Source: Candidatus Aminicenantota bacterium
GTDB taxonomy: Bacteria > Acidobacteriota > Aminicenantia > Aminicenantales > Aminicenantaceae
Assembly (NCBI GenBank): GCA_030603565.1
Contig: JAUVXM010000020.1
Coordinates: 1-35,009 of the forward strand
Length of the DNA stretch: 35,009 bases
Direction of reading: 5' to 3'
A program made the translations under genes and the position numbers. Shown here piece after piece: positions 33,535-35,009 of this stretch; the stretch's first letter is position 1, and the number at the start of each line of letters is the position of its first letter. Under the pieces are notes generated by a model. It was not told where the DNA came from. It saw only the letters and a list, made by a program, of their open reading frames with translations, and searched no databases.

Positions 33535-34357
33535 AAAAAGTGGCTTGCCAAGTTCGATCAATATGCGTCATGATGGCCATTTTGTAGAAATTATCTCTGA
33601 AAGAACTTCCGGACCGAGTATAAGAATGATATCAATAGTAAAGATTAAGCCGAATCCACATCAAGCACGAAATGAACTTGGGAATATTAAAGAATTAGTA
33701 GCTTCGATTAGGGAAAAAGGGGTTCTGGAACCTATTTTAGTAAGGCCTAAAGATGGAAAATACGAGATAATCGCTGGAGAACGACGTTATATGGCTGCAA
33801 AAACTTCAGGATTAGAAGAAATGCCCTGTATAGAGATGAATATTGAAGACAATGAAGCTATGGAAATATCTCTTATCGAAAATCTTCAGAGAAAAGACCT
33901 GAATGTATTTGAGGAAGCTGACGGATTAAATTCATTAGCTGATATGTATGGTTATAATCACAGTCAAATTGCAGAAAAAATAGGAAAAGCAAGATCTACT
34001 ATTACAGAAATAATAAATTTATCAAAAATTCCTATAGATATAAGAGATTTATGCAGGAAAAATAGTATTAAAAGCCGTACAACGCTAATAGAAATATCAA
34101 AGCAGAAGAGTAAAAAAAATATGTCAGAACTAATTAAAGCCATAAGCGAAAGAGATTTGAAACGTGAAGACACAAGAATTCTTTCTAAGAAGATAAAAGG
34201 TAAAGAAGAATCAAAAATTAAGCGTTATGTTTATAATTTCATACCAACTATAGAAAAAAACTGTATGATTAGAATTGAATTTAAAAAACAGAAAGTAAAT
34301 AAAAGTGAGATTATTAGTATTCTTAAAGAAGCGATAGAAAAATTAAAGAGAAGCTGA
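33521..34357 (+). CDS. parB: ParB/Spo0J-family centromere-binding CTPase
   Basis: A 278-aa ParB. The ParB/Sulfiredoxin-type N-domain has the CTP-binding motif GERRYMAAK (usual GERRxRA) and the ENLQRKDLNVFEEADGL box. The helix-turn-helix is SQIAEKIGKARSTITEIINLSKIP. A short C-terminal dimerisation region ends in ILKEAIEKLKRS. The frame is open from TTG 33503, but GTG 33521, preceded by GAGGAGA, is the better start; it overlaps parA by 14 bases. The linker and C-domain are Lys-rich. Confidence 0.92.
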   Translation: MQRTKKSGLPSSINMRHDGHFVEIISERTSGPSIRMISIVKIKPNPHQARNELGNIKELVASIREKGVLEPILVRPKDGKYEIIAGERRYMAAKTSGLEEMPCIEMNIEDNEAMEISLIENLQRKDLNVFEEADGLNSLADMYGYNHSQIAEKIGKARSTITEIINLSKIPIDIRDLCRKNSIKSRTTLIEISKQKSKKNMSELIKAISERDLKREDTRILSKKIKGKEESKIKRYVYNFIPTIEKNCMIRIEFKKQKVNKSEIISILKEAIEKLKRS

Positions 34358-34706
34358 TTTTTTATTAACAAACCCAAGTATAAGTTTTAATTGAAAGAAT
34401 GTATGTTTTATATATATTTTTGTATTAGTTTACATAATATACCTTATGCGACACAATATTTAGGTAATACCTATCTCATTTAGAATCAATCATTTAGGAT
34501 TTTACTCAGCCTGTGGATATCTTTTTGCCCTATTTTTGGGCAATTGTTGAAAAATGATTTGTCTCAATTAGATAATTAAATTATTTTATGTCTTTATTTT
34601 TTATTTTTTTATATTATATTCCGAAAATATTCATAAATTATTCGATACAATAAATTGACTTCGCAATTAAATGGTTTTAATATATGTAATGTACTTGGAG
34701 GTAATT
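34358..34706. other. AT-rich intergenic region with small dyads
   Basis: No gene. TAGGTAATACCTA (34461-34473) is a 6-bp-arm dyad. TGTGGATAT (34512-34520) differs by one base from a DnaA box complement. TTGCCC/GGGCAA (34525-34530/34538-34543) forms a hairpin. A very AT-rich stretch (about 34575-34660) follows. Single weak DnaA-like sites do not establish an origin. Confidence 0.4.
34655..34683 (+). promoter_or_regulatory. Sigma-70-like promoter of the last gene
   Basis: TTGACT (34655-34660) and TAATAT (34678-34683) with a 17-bp spacer; transcription would start near 34690, 17 bases before ATG 34707, leaving room for the GGAGG site. Confidence 0.6.
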
Positions 34707-35009
34707 ATGATTAAAAACAAAACTTCACTTAAATTAAAAGCTAAGTGGAATATTGAGTCCCCTGTTATATTAAAATCAAATGTTTTTAGAGTAGTATATA
34801 CAAATACTTCTTCAGTTTTGTATTTTGGCTTGTTAGACCCTGAAGATATGTTACCAAAAGATAAAAATATGTCAAAGAACGATAATAAAGAAAAACTTAC
34901 CGAGATTAAGACACTTGCAAGATATTCAATAGATCACGATGAAATAATTAGATTAAAAAGTGAAATTGATAAGGCAGTGGATGGTTTAATAAAAAGTGGA
35001 GCAATAAAA
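34707..35009 (+). CDS. Unknown protein, N-terminal 101 residues (runs off the edge)
   Basis: An open frame from ATG 34707, five bases after GGAGG, to the right edge with no stop. The visible part has no signal peptide. It begins MIKNKTSLKLKAKWNIESPV and continues with RVVYTNTSSVLYFGLLDPED and a charged helical stretch (HDEIIRLKSEIDKAVDGLIK). I do not recognise it. It has its own promoter and lies just after parAB, so it may belong to the same replicon-maintenance or accessory segment. The codon use is as AT-rich as parAB. Confidence 0.7.
   Translation, partial: MIKNKTSLKLKAKWNIESPVILKSNVFRVVYTNTSSVLYFGLLDPEDMLPKDKNMSKNDNKEKLTEIKTLARYSIDHDEIIRLKSEIDKAVDGLIKSGAIK

Noticed and set aside
34512-34660. 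Replication origin next to parAB
   Set aside because: Only one imperfect DnaA-like box and an AT-rich stretch are visible; no cluster of boxes, no dnaA or replication gene in the window.

Overview
The window reads as chromosome of an AT-rich (roughly 40% GC by eye), Gram-negative-type bacterium. It carries Sec, Tat and lipoprotein-like export signals, a periplasm-spanning MacB-like transporter and a sigma-54 circuit. The mix of CocE/S15 hydrolase, DUF885 metallohydrolase, arylsulfotransferase-like protein, GIN-domain (DUF2807) protein, ADP-forming acyl-CoA synthetase and several single MacB-type permeases is typical of uncultured protein- and peptide-degrading lineages such as Aminicenantes/Acidobacteriota-like phyla. 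That placement is inference; there is no rRNA or tRNA in the window to test it.

Layout. (1) 1-5375: a palindromic element copy, then exported hydrolases and an unknown exported protein (CocE/NonD hydrolase; 351-aa two-repeat protein; DUF885 on the minus strand). (2) 5515-6048: a lone MNT/AbiEii-like nucleotidyltransferase. (3) 6147-14022: a nitrogen/carbon module. It holds a Cache-type sensor kinase and an NtrC-family activator overlapping by ATGA, then two dyads and a textbook -24/-12 promoter driving a small unknown protein and glutamate dehydrogenase, followed by an ADP-forming acyl-CoA synthetase fused to a GNAT acetyltransferase. Together these suit regulated glutamate/amino-acid catabolism with ATP recovery from acyl-CoA. 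(4) 14064-16996: exported ASST-like, GIN-domain and Tat-exported ThuA-like proteins. (5) 17247-21483 (minus): a compact MacB-type four-gene operon (membrane fusion protein, two permeases, ATPase). (6) 21604-24563: a C25-like cysteine peptidase and an RTX-repeat lipoprotein-like protein, each preceded by a copy of the same 42-bp promoter. (7) 24596-25229: gene fragments around another palindromic element. (8) 25256-32303: a four-gene run of nucleotidyltransferase, 67-aa partner, AddB-like and AddA-like helicase-nucleases. (9) 32304-35009: an AT-rich segment with a parAB pair, a perfect 16-bp palindrome upstream (a parS-like candidate) and the start of an unknown gene that runs off the right edge.

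The least explained signal is a family of palindromic repeats. Its tips resemble TAACCTGGATTATTCA and its complement. It occurs as a 256-bp full element (16994-17249), a copy cut by the left edge (1-138) and two short stem-only forms (25081-25135 and 32607-32647). The inner 14-bp stems of the two long copies differ by a compensatory base pair, and the two outermost triplets of the full element are exactly the stop codons of the convergent genes on either side. Other points worth testing are the sigma-54 operon with its unknown small protein, the coupling of a nucleotidyltransferase pair to AddAB, and the parS-like palindrome.
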